DNA of 64,000 nt, from contig JAUIRK010000221.1 of NCBI GenBank assembly GCA_030549495.1, forward strand, positions 141,419 to 205,418. The letters are read 5' to 3'. The position numbers were made by a program, and so were the translations under genes. This document shows, in pieces, positions 30,053 to 42,765 of this stretch. Numbering within the stretch: position 1 is the stretch's first letter; the number at the start of each line of letters is the position of its first letter. The notes beneath the pieces are model-generated. The model saw only the letters and a program-made list of their open reading frames with translations. It had not been told where the DNA came from and did no database searches. This DNA is from Nectonema munidae. Its lineage: Eukaryota > Nematomorpha > Nectonematoida > Nectonematidae.

Positions 30053-31680
30053 GTTGCAGTGGTGTAAAATTCCTTCAAAATGAATAATGACTTTGTTGTC
30101 ATCGCATCTTTATTGATTTATTGTTACTGTGTTGTTCTAAGTTTTCAGATGAGGAATTTTTCATTATAAATCTTGTCACTTGGCTAAACCGGGCTTTCTA
30201 TGATTCTTCAGTCATTCGTTCAAAAGCTTAAAGCTTGAAAAGAGACACGAAATTATGTTGCTCTCACTCATTTCCAACCATGAATTTCACTTATTGGTGA
30301 TAAAAACAAGCTTAATGTTTTCACTAGTATTTGCCACGTAGGTATATTTCACTGTGATTATGAATAAATCAGCTACCGAACTGGTGTGTTCGGACCTTCA
30401 TTTTAACACATCGCACACTATTAAACCTAAATCTTACATTTTTGTGGTTGAGGATCTATGGAATTTAGATTCTTAGCGGGACCACAACTAAAAAACATTA
30501 TGAAACTGATTTATGTGTGAAGTTCAAGATCCTGATTCAAAGATACAACAGAGAGAATTGCTTGAATAGCTATTTCTGACAGTTTTAAATTATTTTTTAA
30601 GCTTTTTAACTTTGTAATTTTCTAAAATACCTGGCCTTAGAGGTTTTTTGGTATTTAAAAAATAAATCTTAACTTCGTATATTATATTTTGAGAAAATGT
30701 AGTAAACAGGAATTAATATTTAGCTTCAAGAGCATTATAAAAATTGAAATTATAAATGGACAATTAAAAAAAATTGAGGCATACAGAATCTCCAAGCTAC
30801 AAAACTTAATTTATTATCGAATGATTAATGTATATTTTTTGTAAGTTTAAAACTGACTGAATTCATATAAAGCTAAAATAATAATGTGAAGCAAAATTTA
30901 AGTTCCATGTTAAAGAGTATTATAACTAGGAAAAATAAGTTTGGCATAATGCGACCAAGCTTTTGAGTTTGCAAAATTAAAGCAATGTAAAATTTGGTTT
31001 TTGAAATGAAAAATTATTATTAGTTTTATCGTAGTTTTTTAGGTAGAGTTATTTCAGTTCTTCGCATTTTTATTCACAATAAAATCGGCTTTTTTCTTTT
31101 TTTTTATAGAAGTAGACCTAGGTCGTCCATTTTACTCTAGTCATTTTTACAAAGTAATCTTTGCTAGCTGAGGAGTTGCTATACTTCTTTCATCATGCCT
31201 CAATTTCATTCCACTTGTAAATCTTTCAAAATCATGGATGAGCATTTTTCTTTCATCATCTCTATTTACATTGTTCAATGCGTTTCATTTAAAAATAAGC
31301 TAGAAATATTTTATTTTTTCATCAAATATATTAAATAAATTTAACTTCTCTCAATCTCCTATATTTACTTCTTCGTTTGTTTACTCAATTTCATTGCATA
31401 GATAGAACAGTGCTCTACCTACAACCATTTTGTATTTTGTTCATCCCTATTGCTGATCTGATAAATGCTGTCGAACTTAATGACTACCTATTTTTACATT
31501 CTCTAAACATGTCTAATTCTACGCGTTCTAATGGTTTTGTCCTTATATATAGACACTCTACAATTAGGTAACGCCAGTTTCACTCTGTTTCTAATAGCGT
31601 TTTACAAATAAGAGATTTTATCAAATGATTCCAGAGTACAAAAGAAAGGATTTTTTATTCATTATTAACAGTGGCTGGCA
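30053..31680. other. No recognisable feature
   Basis: AT-rich intergenic DNA with only short chance open frames. I found no terminal repeats or coding similarity. Confidence 0.5.
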
Positions 31681-31757
31681 AAGTGTCTTTTTCAAATTCT
31701 AAAGTGTCTTTTTTAAATTCTAAAGTGTCTTTTTTAAATTCTAAAGTGTCTTTTTTG
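31681..31757 (+). repeat. Tandem repeat, four ~21-bp units
   Basis: AAAGTGTCTTTTTTAAATTCT repeated four times at steps of about 21 bp, with little divergence between the last three units, so it is a recent expansion. Confidence 0.85.
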
Positions 31758-32085
31758 ATTTTACTTTTCTGAATAAGCTTTGAAGTCTTTTTTCTAATAA
31801 ATGCGCGTAATATTATGTGCGATTGTCAGGTTCTGTAGACGTGTTGAAAGATACACTGATAATTTTCTAATTCTCCGCCTCTATTTCAAGTCTTTTTTAA
31901 TTCGATGCAACTAGCAGTTCATTTATAGACAAGTTTTTAGCTGTTCAATTTTTGCCTTCTGCATAGATTCTTTTTATATTATAGTAACATAGTATTAAAT
32001 TTTTTTTAGTTTGTATCGAAAGTTTCAACTAAGCAAAAAAGTGAATAAGAAAATAAGTTTTTTTCCGTTTAATATTGAAAAAAAG

Positions 32086-33017
32086 TCACCCATGACACAT
32101 CATCAAATAATCACTCAACATACTAACAGTTAACCCTGAAATCAATTGAAAATGCATGACTAAAAATTTAGTATTATCGTATTGAAAAAAATTTTCAAAA
32201 AGTTTATTGATTAAAAAAGCAAAAAAAACTTGACTAAAAGTTGAAAGAGGACAAATCATTAGATGCGATGAAACGCAATGGCAAGTTTGGCTTATTTTAA
32301 CATACTTTATACAAATCTTGCATAGCTTTGATGGATCTCTCACAACACTGATTGCTTCTCGGAATATTGATTCTTGAAAGCTCTTGTGACCAATGCGTTT
32401 TTAAACATTTGAAAGCTTTTTTGTACGGTTTTAAAGCATTTGTCATTCCTCATATGTTTCCAATCGAAACGTTTGATCATTGAACCAATGCGAAGCCCAA
32501 ACATATGAAACAAAATGATAAATTGGTTGAAGTTGATTTCTCAATTCGGGCTAATAAAATTTGGAATTTTTTGGAACTTAATGAAAAGAAGGATTTTGTT
32601 TTCGTTTAAAAATTTGAAAGAGTTCACTAAATTATACAAAACCTTCATATCGTCTCTCTAGGCGACTTGTTCTTCATTTACATACGTTCCATTTTTGTAG
32701 CTCTTCGTAATTTGACATCAGCTTCTCAAGAAAAAAATACTCAACATCAGGCTAACGATTATAACAAGGAAGCTCACAAAATACGATCCAAGACGTGATG
32801 CTGGCAGCTGACGAATTGAGATTTAGTCAAATTTTTGATTAAAAACATGTTTTGCAGTCTCACTACAACTCCGTTTTTGGGCGGTGTTTACATTTGTTGC
32901 ATCGCAAACTATGATCAAAATCGAGCTCCACAAATTAAATTCACCGAAAACATTCGCGATTCCTTCAGAAATAGACTCCGCTTTGCCATCATTTAATTGT
33001 ATGACACACAATTTCAC
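32086..33017 (-). pseudogene. Degraded coding remnant, transposase-like
   Basis: Minus-strand pieces in order: KLCVIQLNDGKAESISEGIA ... LIIVCDATNVNTAQK (33017-32823), then in a shifted frame DDMKVLYNLVNSFKFLNENK (about 32660), and CPLSTFSQVFFAFLINKLFE near 32250. The string IIVCDATNVNT resembles the IIVCDTTxxNTG motif I associate with an uncharacterised mobile-element protein family of invertebrates. This is recollection, not a search result. Several stops are present. Confidence 0.35.
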
Positions 33018-34445
33018 TTCTTTTGTTTCATTTTTGATAACAATGGCCTGAAATACTTGTGTAATTGATCGATTAAAAAAGTTTCATTTTGTTAGCCTTT
33101 CTGAAACCTTGGTGTGTTGGTGACGGTATATTAATACCTTTTTGAGACTATTCACATATTTTCGATGCCTTTCTAGTGGATATATTGGCTTGGGACACAA
33201 GTCTTGTTGCTATTGCACATTTACTTCTAGATTTTTGAGGCGTGTTGAACTGGTGGCTGTCTTCATCACTACTTTGTAAAGCAAAACTTGTGGTACCTAA
33301 CGAAGCAGATTCAATTTCGGGCTTGTTTTAACTTAATTTTCTTCTTTTAGAAGGATGAATGGTTTGTTTACTCCCAACTTTTCTTGTTTAATAACCTACT
33401 CTCCCCATACTTTCAAGTTGAACAAAGTAAAGCTTTTTGTACTTAGCATATTCAACCACAACCCTTTAACTTTTGTTATATCAAAAATTTCGTCTAATGG
33501 AGTGAAGTTCTTTTTTCTTGCACAATTATCATACAAAACAATTGTTTGCTCAATTTTTGAATCCACAGCTTGCTTATTTATTTTTTTTTATTTTAGTTTA
33601 TTTTGGTGATTTATATATAAAAGTTCATCTAAAAATGGCACAGGAAGTTGAATTAAAAAAAAGTTAAATAGCTGTATCCATAATGTGTACAGTGTACACA
33701 TATATTTGCTTTTCCCTTAACCTTTCCTCATCTCATATCAGAGGTCTTAATATATCATTATTAATTTACTTTATAATACAAAACTTACTCAACTGTGTAT
33801 CCGTATATTCATTTTGTTTTGTTTTTAGTAAAATTATTTTATTAGCTAGTTGGCATCTTCTAGATGCAATTTTGGTCTTTGATTCCGACCTTCAAAAGTC
33901 ATAAATGAAGAAGAACTAATGAGTCTTTACATCTTGCAATAAAAACTAATTAGAGAAAGACCAAAGCACCTAAAACAATAAGTTTAAAAGGAATGTTCAA
34001 AAAATTGTCTACACCCAGTAGAATCAGAAAATTAACTTACAAATTCTAATGTGCAATATAATTTTTTGTAGTACTTTTGCTAAACAGGCATCCGAATGAA
34101 TATTAGTTCGAGTCAAGTTTAGTCAGAGAAATCGAGTAAACAAAGAGTGATTTTTTCATTAAAATAAGAATCACTAATTCGGAAAGGCCGAATCCCAAGC
34201 TTTCCATAGTAGTGATAGCCGACTGTATTTCAAAAAAGAGTAACACGCTTTAACTTTTTGGAAAACCTATTTCTTGGAAGTAAGACCTTAAAGATGACAT
34301 TTATAAAAAAAAATAATTATCCGTCTTTATATACAAATGTTTTTTAATTTAAGCCCCCGTATTTTTTCAAACTGGTTTGTTTTTAATTAACAACAAAAAG
34401 CAAGATGTCTAAGATGTGAAAAAAACTTCTGACTAATTTTAATCC
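33018..34445. other. No recognisable gene
   Basis: Contains T-rich open frames (33355-33609, 33683-33904) that look like low-complexity chance frames: hydrophobic, Phe/Leu/Ile-rich, with no family features. Confidence 0.45.
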
Positions 34446-34449
34446 TTTA

Positions 34450-34790
34450 GACCTGTGGTTATCAATCTTTTTTAACAAAGAGCCAAACTAGAGGGCAGCA
34501 ACAAAACATATAAATGGTATACAGTGATATCCCCAAGAATATATAGGGGATGGGCGTTGAACCCCGGTTTAAATCTGTCACTGCCATATACACATGGTGC
34601 GTAGACAAAATTTAAGAGTAGATCATATAGATAAAACTACTTTACAACCTACGTAAAGTACAATTAACACATAAATAATTTTGCGAAATCTTGACCGTTT
34701 TAATAAGGTGACCTAATTTTTCTGCAACTTTGCTATACGAGCCGCAAAATAAGAGGTTGAGGCCCTCAGAGACGCGGTTGAGAAACACTT
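34450..34790. repeat. Probable hAT-type MITE remnant
   Basis: CTGTGGTTATCAATCTTTTT at the left and GGTTGAGAAACACTT at the right form an imperfect inverted pair of the hAT style. No target duplication can be confirmed. Confidence 0.4.
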
Positions 34791-36321
34791 ATTTTGACAA
34801 ATCTAAAAAACACACTCAAAACATGCGCCATTTTCATTGTGGAACCATACAATGGTAATTTACCCTTTTTTACACAATTACCTTAATGCTTTAAGGGAAT
34901 GATTTTACATTCACCTCTTAGACCAATTCCAACTGCTTTTCTTCTAAGTATATTCCAATGCTTGATACAAATGTCATGTTACTCTATTAATATTTATACC
35001 GTTTAACAATATCTCTTTTCATTTGTACTTATAATAATCTCTCATGTCTGCTATGCGCTCACATATTTCGACGAGGTACTCATCCTAGCGACTTTTCAAC
35101 CGATTTTTGTTTTAATTGTTTTTTTGGTTACTCTTTGTAAATAAATATTCTTCTTCTATACAATTTTTCATCTTGTTTTCCTCTATCACCACAACGACGT
35201 AAATTTCTAAACTGATATTCTATTTTAATCATACTATTTTTCGTGGATTTTTTGAATTAGATATTCTATAATTTTTCGTTTACATATCCAGCAGTGTCGT
35301 ATATTCAGGGTATGCTAGGGGTACGCCTCACACCCTGTACATAAGCTAGTAATCAGTTCATATACTGATTTTGCTCGATACCTTATACATTATAATCAGT
35401 AATGGTTAGTGTGTGTAAACAATTACTTTTGAACATATATTACATGCCTTACCTAGTATATAATATTAGTAACACATTCATGTTTGATTGCCTAAACATT
35501 ATCTAACTAAACTATACATCATTCATAGTTCTGAGGTGCGCTCTTGTTCCAAAAACGCCTGTATGTATATTAGAATCTGGAATAAAGACAGAGAGCATAA
35601 TGACAGTAGAAAGAAATATTACAAAAAAATCATATAAGGCTTCCCTATATTATAGTATCACGTTGTTTTCTTTCGCAAAGCACGCCTCTCATATCATATA
35701 TATAACTAACTGAGAATGTTGTAAAAAACAGAGCGACACAGAGTTGAAAAATGATACAAGTTTAATATTTTATTGGTAACACGCCTTTCTATCGCTTATA
35801 TAGATTTGTGTAAGGAAGATAGAGATGTCCCTTCATAGTTAGATGTGATGCTACTCAATCCATACTCTTTTGATGTGTAGTAAACAAACTCATCACCCCT
35901 AGAATATTCCACCTATATAAAATTTGAGTTGACAGCAAATTTCTTTTGTATAGATAATAATTTCACATATTACGATTTAAGAAGGGGCTGATGGTCCCAT
36001 TTTTCTTTCAAGTTTTTTAAAGCAAGACAATTTAGAAGTTTACATTGTTTCCAATAAATAATTCAATATTTTTATTTCATCCAAGAAATAGAATTGACTT
36101 AACTAATAAAGTTTAACAGCAAGAACAAGTGATACATACTTTATACAGCTTTTTTAAACTAAATTTAACGTAAACTATTTTCCATATTTATGCCACTAAC
36201 ACGAATAGCTAGAGCTGATTATGTTTTGACACTCAAATCGATCGTATCAAGCGTTAATGTTTGAATAAAATTACACTTTAGTAGCAATGTTTTTACGCTA
36301 GTTTAAAGATTCTTCAAGTCT
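34791..36321. other. No recognisable feature
   Basis: AT-rich intergenic stretch. A possible hAT-like end, CAGTGTCGTATATTCAGGG, occurs near 35293 but lacks a partner. Confidence 0.45.
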
Positions 36322-36779
36322 ACATAATATTAGAGCTGTGGAATTTAAAGATTAATTGATCGATTAATCGTTAACCCTATTAGTGCTGGGGGGCGTAAAA
36401 AACTTTACCCCCCTCACTAAAAAATTAATTGTAGAAAATTGGCTGAATCATATCCCTTCAAATTTTGTGACTTTCCTAAAATCGCTAGCTGCATCTTTTG
36501 AAACCATTTTCATGGTAGTTGAATGACCCCTTCATGTTCAAAACTGTCAATCAAAATCAAAAATTAAAATTTTTCAGCAAAATTTTGACATTATCTGTAC
36601 TTAACCTTATAACTTAGGATCTATACTATATAATACCCTGAAAATTTATAATTATATACAGTTTGGAACGCATAACACTTTATATATTTAATTTTTTCAA
36701 TAATCATAGCTACTTTTTAGAAAATGTCAATCAAAATTTTGATTGATCAAAAATATATCTAATAAAATATACCTTCAAA

Positions 36780-37985
36780 TTTTACATAAAATATATGTTT
36801 TTATACTAAATCGGTCATGCTGTTTTCATTTTTTACGTTTAGGATGTGAAAATACATATAAGTGTTAATCAAATTTGCGGTTTACTTCTAAAAATTATCT
36901 CCAAAAACATTCATTCAAATTTTACAATGAAATATATGTTTTATACCAAATCAACCATGCTGTTTTCATTTCTGAACTCATTTTTCACATTTAGAGGTTT
37001 TAAAATATCAGTCAAAATTTGCGGTTTACTTCTAAAAGCTATCTCCAAAAATATTCTCTCAATTTTACATGAAATATTTGTTTTTATACCAAATCGATCG
37101 TGCTGTTTTCATTTTTGAACTCATTTTTTAGATTTAGGATTTGAAAATACCTATAAGTATAAATCAAATTTGCGGTTTACTTCTGAAAATTGTCTCCAAA
37201 AATATTCTCTTGAAATATATGTTTTTATACCAAATCAATCATGCTGTTTTCATTTCTGAACTCATTTTTTACATTTAGGATGTGAAAATACCTATAAGTG
37301 TTAATCAAATTTGCGGTTTACTTCTAAAAATTGTCTACAAAAACATTCATTCAAATTTTACAATTAAATCTCAATTTTTGCAGTTTGAATTTGAAAATAC
37401 ATAAGTATCAATTAAATTTGCGTTTAGTTCTAAAATTTGTTTTTATAGCAAATAGATCATGATGATTTCATTTCTGAACACAGTTTTCGCATTTAGAGGT
37501 TTTACTGCTAGTGTCAATCAAATTTGCAGTTTATGTCTGAAAACTATATCCCAAAATATTCTCTCTAATTTTACATGAAATATATGTTTTTATACCAATT
37601 CGACCATGATCATTTTTATTTCTGAAATCATTTTTTGCATTTAGAGGTTTTAAATGTCTGAAAGTGTCAAACAAATTTTCGATTTACGTCTAATGTCTAC
37701 AGAAGTATTTTTGAAATTTAAATAAAATATCTGTTTTTATGCTAAATGGAAGATGGTGGTTTCATTTTTGGACTCAGGTTTGGCATTTATGGTTTTAAAA
37801 TATCTGAAAGCTTGAATCAGATTTGCGGTTTACTTCTAGATACTGTCTTCAAAAATATTTACAAAAAAAAATATCTGTTTTATACCAAATCGCCTATGCT
37901 TATTTTATTTCTGTACTGGATTTTGGATAATACAGTTAAAAAATATCTCAAAGTGGCAATTGAATTAGTAATGTATGCCTGAAAA
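36780..37985 (+). repeat. Satellite array 1 (copy B)
   Basis: ATTTGCGG landmarks at 36873, 37017, 37168 and 37309 give steps of 141-151 bp. The array continues in degenerate form to about 37980. It is collinear with the array at 1-970, including the shared terminal unit that ends near the ATGTATGCCTGAAAATCAG segment. Confidence 0.85.
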
Positions 37986-38999
37986 TCAGTTCTGTAAAAA
38001 AATTTCAAAAAATGGCTGCATATTAGGTATATAGTAAAAATATACTTTTTTTTTGTATATTTTGGCTTATAATACTTTCTACAATCATCTTGAGTATGAA
38101 ATATTTATTAAAAAAAATAAAACGTATTATAAAATCTTTTGAAAATTTGTATGAGAGAAGGAACCAAGTTGAAAACTAATTGAAAAGAGAACATGTAATC
38201 AAAACAAATAATTAAAAAAAAATATGTATCTTTACTAAATGGAAGATCTACCATGTTTTAATGAACTAGGAAGTGGTTTAATTATATACTTCAAAAAAGA
38301 TTTTGACTGTGAAAAAGAAGTTCCTCTTTTACAAATGAAAAATATTTAAATCAGCTTATCATCTAGGATTATAGTGAACATTTAGCTAAGATGGGTAGGA
38401 AATCTGAAAATTTAGAATAGGTCAGATTTATCAAAAATGCCACAGATGCCAATATGTGAGAATTTAGTCACTATCAAGATATTTTTAATTTAAATTGAAT
38501 TTGTCCTTTTTCCTTTTGTGTCAAAGAAGTAATTTTTTAGATGAAGAACGTTGACAACTTTTTGTAATTGAACAATCAACATCACGAATGATTCACCAGA
38601 AAAAAACATTTGAAATGAGATTGGTTGACAAATATTCAGGCCTGAGAGGAAAAAAGTAATTTTATCCTTATAAAAAAATTTTCGAACACACATTGAAGAA
38701 TATAAATTTCTAATGAAAAAAGAGCTACCAAGAAAGGATCATCATAGAATGAATACCAAAATTACATACTGTAAATTATAATATGACGTAGAGACTACGA
38801 GACGATAACGAATTTGTAGAGATGGAGGTCCCATCGATTTACATAAGTTACTGTAGAATGAAATATTTTGAGTGAATTAAACACCTAAAGTTGAATTAAA
38901 TAAATTAGGAAAATAATTACCAGAGAAATACTGCAAGTAGAAGTTATTTTTATGTTTATATATTTGACATTGATTTACAGGTTAATCGATTTTTTGACA

Positions 39000-39850
39000 G
39001 GTTTTATTGATTTCATAAAAAATGAACATCACGATTAAATTCTGCATACTTGAAATGTATAAAAAACTTTAAAAGAATTAAAATTTTAATTTTGACATGG
39101 GCTGTCATATTTAAGTTATTTTGTCAGGTTTTACTAATATTTATATAAAAAAAAAAGGAATATAACCATAAACACAGCCTACTTGAAAATGGGTATATGT
39201 ATGTAAAATGCCATGCACGGTAAACTTCATAACCTCCCTATACTTTCTATTAAACGCAATTCTCTAATTCAAAAAACCGTGCCTGATCCTTTCTTTTTGG
39301 GATAAATCAATTTTTTGACAGTTTTGATTGATTTTTATTTAAAAAAAATGAATATCACAACTGAATTACGCATGCTTAAAAATGGGTATATATGTGTAAA
39401 AAACTTTATATTATTACTTAGATAAAAAGTTTCTTTTTAAGATGAGCTGTCATATATAAATCAATGCTTTGATAACTTTAATTGATTTTTATAAAAAAAA
39501 ATGAATATCACCGCTGAATTCAGCATGCTTGAAAATGGGTATAAATGTGTAAAAAACTTTATAAACTTATTTAGATAAAAAGTTCCTTTTTGAGATGAGC
39601 TGTCACATTTAGATCAATTTTTTAACAGGTTTGATTGATTTTCATAAAAAAATGAATATCACCACTGAATTCAGCATATTTGAAAATGGGTATACATGCG
39701 TAAAAAACTTTATATAATTATTTAAATAAAAAGTTCCTTTTTGAGATGAGCTGTCAAATATAAATCAATTTTTTGACAGGTTTGATTGATTTTGATAAAA
39801 AAAATGGACATCACCACTGAATTCAGCATAGTTGAAATATATATGTAACA
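39000..39850 (+). repeat. Satellite array 2 (copy B)
   Basis: Units carry TTTTTTGACAGGTTTGATTG and ACTGAATTCAGCAT-like motifs as in copy A. The units here are more diverged and lack the recent 306-bp dimer duplication seen at 2392-2985. Confidence 0.8.
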
Positions 39851-40029
39851 TCAAAAATATTTATAAAACCTTATTAATATCTGAGAAAAATGGGGGGGGG
39901 GGCACTTTACGCTCCCCCCCCCCCCAGCACTTGAGCGGACAAATTTTGCCCAGCACTAATAGGGTTGATTAAAGTTTTCTTTAACTATTAATCAGATTAA
40001 ATTTTATTTTTTTACACTATCTAAATAAA

Positions 40030-41829
40030 TAAAATGGCGACATATAAAACAATTTAATAAATATAAACCAATTTCTGGCAAATTACATAATCATTTTGGT
40101 TTCAAATTGTTGCATGATGGTAATATTAAAAATGCTGCCAACGTTTATTGCATTCATTGTGAGAAATCGTTTGCTTCATGGATCTAACACGTCCCTTACT
40201 CATCAGTCATCACCTTCAAAACAAACACTCGCTACAATATTCGAAACTTCAACATGAAAAGTTTCTTTCATTCAATCAGAGTACAGCGGCGTCAACATCG
40301 ACTTCCAAGCAAACTACTTTGAGTACGTTTTGTCGTACACTCGATCAACCCGTGAGTGCTACGGTACAACGTGACATTACAATATCACTTGCAAAATGGA
40401 TAGCAAGCAGTGGCAGACCAATATCGATGAAGATGAGGTCTTCAGCAAGTATTAAGCACAGCGCTTCAAAATTCTGCTTATAAACTACCTTGTCGGCAAA
40501 CTATCGGCAAAAATTTGACTGAGATGTTCAACACTAAAATGGAAAGCATTAAAGAAGTAGTGAAAAATTCAAAAGCAATTACACTAACGTCTGATTTTTG
40601 GACATCTTTAGGAAATGAAAGTTATTGTGGAATCATTGGCCATTGGATTAATGATGACTGGAGTTTAAAATGTGTTGTTCCAAGATGCGTTTGTAGTTGA
40701 ACGTCACTATTCTGCCAATGTTGCTGAGTTATATAAACACTTTGCAAAAGACTGGAATAAAACAGAAAAGATCCAGGTTATAGTATCTGATGACAATGCA
40801 CGAAATATGACTTCCGCTGTTATTCAAGCAGGTTTTTCACATATTCCTTGTTTAGTTCATAGCCTACAGTTAAGCATATTGAATGGGTTTAAAGCTGCAG
40901 ATACCTAAGTGTTGTTTGCAAAATTGCAAAATTGTTTCGACTCACCATTGCGTAAGCTACAGCAAGATGTTCCAACAAGATGGAACAGCGTTCTTTATAT
41001 GCTGCAAAGTTTGCTGCAGGCTAAAGAGGCATTAAATCTTTACATGTCAACTAAAGAAAAGTACTATTTCGGTTTGAAACTGTTCGATTCTGATTGGGAA
41101 AAAATTTCAAAATACGTCAAAGTTTTAGACATATTCGGACAGGCTACAGTTCTGGAAAAATATGTGATATGTAGCTGTGTATTGCCATTATCTTTTTTAA
41201 CAAAGCATATGAGTGTGAATGATGATTCAGGTTATAGAGGTAGATTCAAAGAAGCCTCAATTAATGACTTTCAAACGTGTAGCTGATAGGAAAAACATTG
41301 CTGTTTTAAAGATTGCAACAGCACTTGATCCACGATATAAAAGCTTGAAGTGCTTATCAGATGATGCAAAAGAACAAACTTGGTCTCTTATAAACAACAA
41401 TTAGCAAATAAAAATTGCCTGAAGACAAACACACAAGATAATTCTAATAGTGTCAATAACATTACATGCCAAACAAGTGAAAATCATTTCAAGTTGATGG
41501 AGATTGACTCAGACTCACAAGAAGATGCTGAAAATGTTTTTGATGAAGTGCAACTGTATAAAATGGAAAAAAAAGTTGTGGAATCAGTTGATCCACTACA
41601 ATGGTGGAAACTTAATGAATATCGATATCCAAAATTGGCATTATTTGCTAAGACTGTACTTTGCATACCTGCTACTTCAGTTCCGTGTGAACGATTATTT
41701 AGCTCTGCTGGTTACATTGTTAACGAAACGCGCCATCACTTGAACCAAATACTGTTAATATGCGTGTGTGTCTACGTAGCTGGTTATCTGACGATATTTG
41801 AAAGAGAAAACGCTTATTACACTTCTTAA
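40030..41829 (+). pseudogene. hAT transposase 3 (ZBED-type), several breaks
   Basis: In order: a BED-finger-like start with VYCIHCEKSF and LLISHHLQNKHS (C-x2-C ... H-x4-H, about 40130-40225); a linker with TTLSTFCRTLDQPVSATVQR; the catalytic N-part ITLTSDFWTSLGNESYCGII (40578-40640, first Asp in SDFW); IQVIVSDDNARNMTSAVIQA with HIPCLVHSLQLSILNGF (40770-40895, second Asp and the C/H motif). Next is QQDVPTRWNSVLYMLQSLLQ (40960-41020), and finally the hATC dimerisation domain [20 protein letters not shown] ... [20 protein letters not shown] (41600-41745). Domain order is complete; about six frame changes or stops make it inactive. Confidence 0.9.
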
Positions 41830-42056
41830 ATTTAAATGAAAAATATGTTAAATAAATTTGTTAGCAAATGTTATAAACTGATGTTTTGATTTAATCGAAA
41901 TTAACTATTAATTAATCGTTAATATAAAAAGTTAACTATTTAAAATAAATTAATCGTTATGAGCCTTACATAATATGTTTTAAACTATTTAAATATATGT
42001 AGATAAAATGGCGCTGAGTCTTCATAAATAAATAAAAGTTGTAAAGAAAATAAATT

Positions 42057-42167
42057 GAAAACGTTGAGTAAATCTTTATTTTATGTCATATATATCTGAA
42101 AAAGGTCATAGTGACCGAAATATTATTGCTAGTATTTTGTTAAATAAAAGATTCACTCAACGTTTTC
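42057..42167. repeat. Small hairpin repeat with degenerate hammerhead-like centre
   Basis: Arms GAAAACGTTGAGTAAATCTT (42057) and AAGATTCACTCAACGTTTTC (ending 42167) are about 27 bp each. Between them on the plus strand is CTGAAAAAGGTCATAGTGACCGAAA split as core CTGAAAA, stem GGTC/GACC, then GAAA. This is hammerhead order, but with the invariant G8 changed and no cleavage triplet. Confidence 0.6.
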
Positions 42168-42765
42168 TATTTAAATATAGATTGTGTCTTGTTTTTTTAT
42201 AATGCCGTAAATAAAAATAAGCATTTAAATAAAGTTTAGAGTTTTTTAAATTTGTTTATCCATCAATACCTATTGATTCGTGAACAAAGTTTACGCAACT
42301 TATGCTAATTAGCATTTATTTTTATAAGCTTGTTAACTTTTTAATGCTCATTAGCATACTCAGCCAACTTTTTAATGATTTTATTATTTTCAAGAAATCG
42401 ATCGGAATCGGACAGTGGTTCCTTACGCGCCTCCAAATGGGTGTTTTGAAATTCTTGCAAACATTTATTTAATCTAAATCCCCATATGTAATTAAGGAAA
42501 AATAAGTTATTTTTAATATTTTTTTTGTTTTTTCATATTCGCATTTTCGATAAATATCTTTGGATCAATAAATTTTAATATTTGGAATTAAACATTTTCT
42601 TTAGATAATAAATTTTGAAAATTATTAGAAATTTAGTATTGCAGCCAAATTTCAAAGATTTGTGATTTGTTTCAAAACACATATTTTGAAATGTTATTTG
42701 TGAAGACTTTTTAAGTAAGAAATTTTGAAAATTATATAAAAAAAAGTTCCTTCTCCCCCAAAAAA
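42168..42765. other. No recognisable gene
   Basis: AT-rich DNA with no coding similarity. The minus-strand frame 42575-42829 is a chance frame. Confidence 0.45.

Larger units (their letters stand above)
36375..39964 (+). mobile_element. Satellite-bearing piggyBac-like element, copy B (both ends)
   Basis: The left end is CCCTATTAGTGCTGGG after TTAA (36371-36374). The right end is CCCAGCACTAATAGGG before TTGA (39965-39968). These are a perfect 16-bp inverted repeat, with the TTAA target rule intact on one side and one change on the other. Inside the termini are G/C homopolymer runs with GGGGCGTAAA-type inverted motifs. Then come about 400 bp of AT-rich DNA, satellite array 1 (36780-37980), the middle segment, and satellite array 2 (about 39000-39850). 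No transposase is encoded. Confidence 0.8.
36330..41967 (+). mobile_element. hAT element 3, split by a satellite-bearing element
   Basis: Flanked by ACATAATA at 36322-36329 and 41968-41975, an exact 8-bp target duplication. The ends are TTAGAGCTGTGGAATTTAAA and, in complement, AAGGCTCATAACGATTAA. A 3590-bp piggyBac-like element (36375-39964) interrupts the 5' non-coding part only 45 bp from the left end. Without it the hAT is about 2.0 kb, compact for the superfamily, with one transposase gene in several frames. Confidence 0.8.

Noticed and set aside
33355-33904. Two hydrophobic open frames resembling membrane proteins
   Set aside because: Phe/Leu/Ile richness follows from T-rich DNA. There is no start context, domain or conservation evidence.
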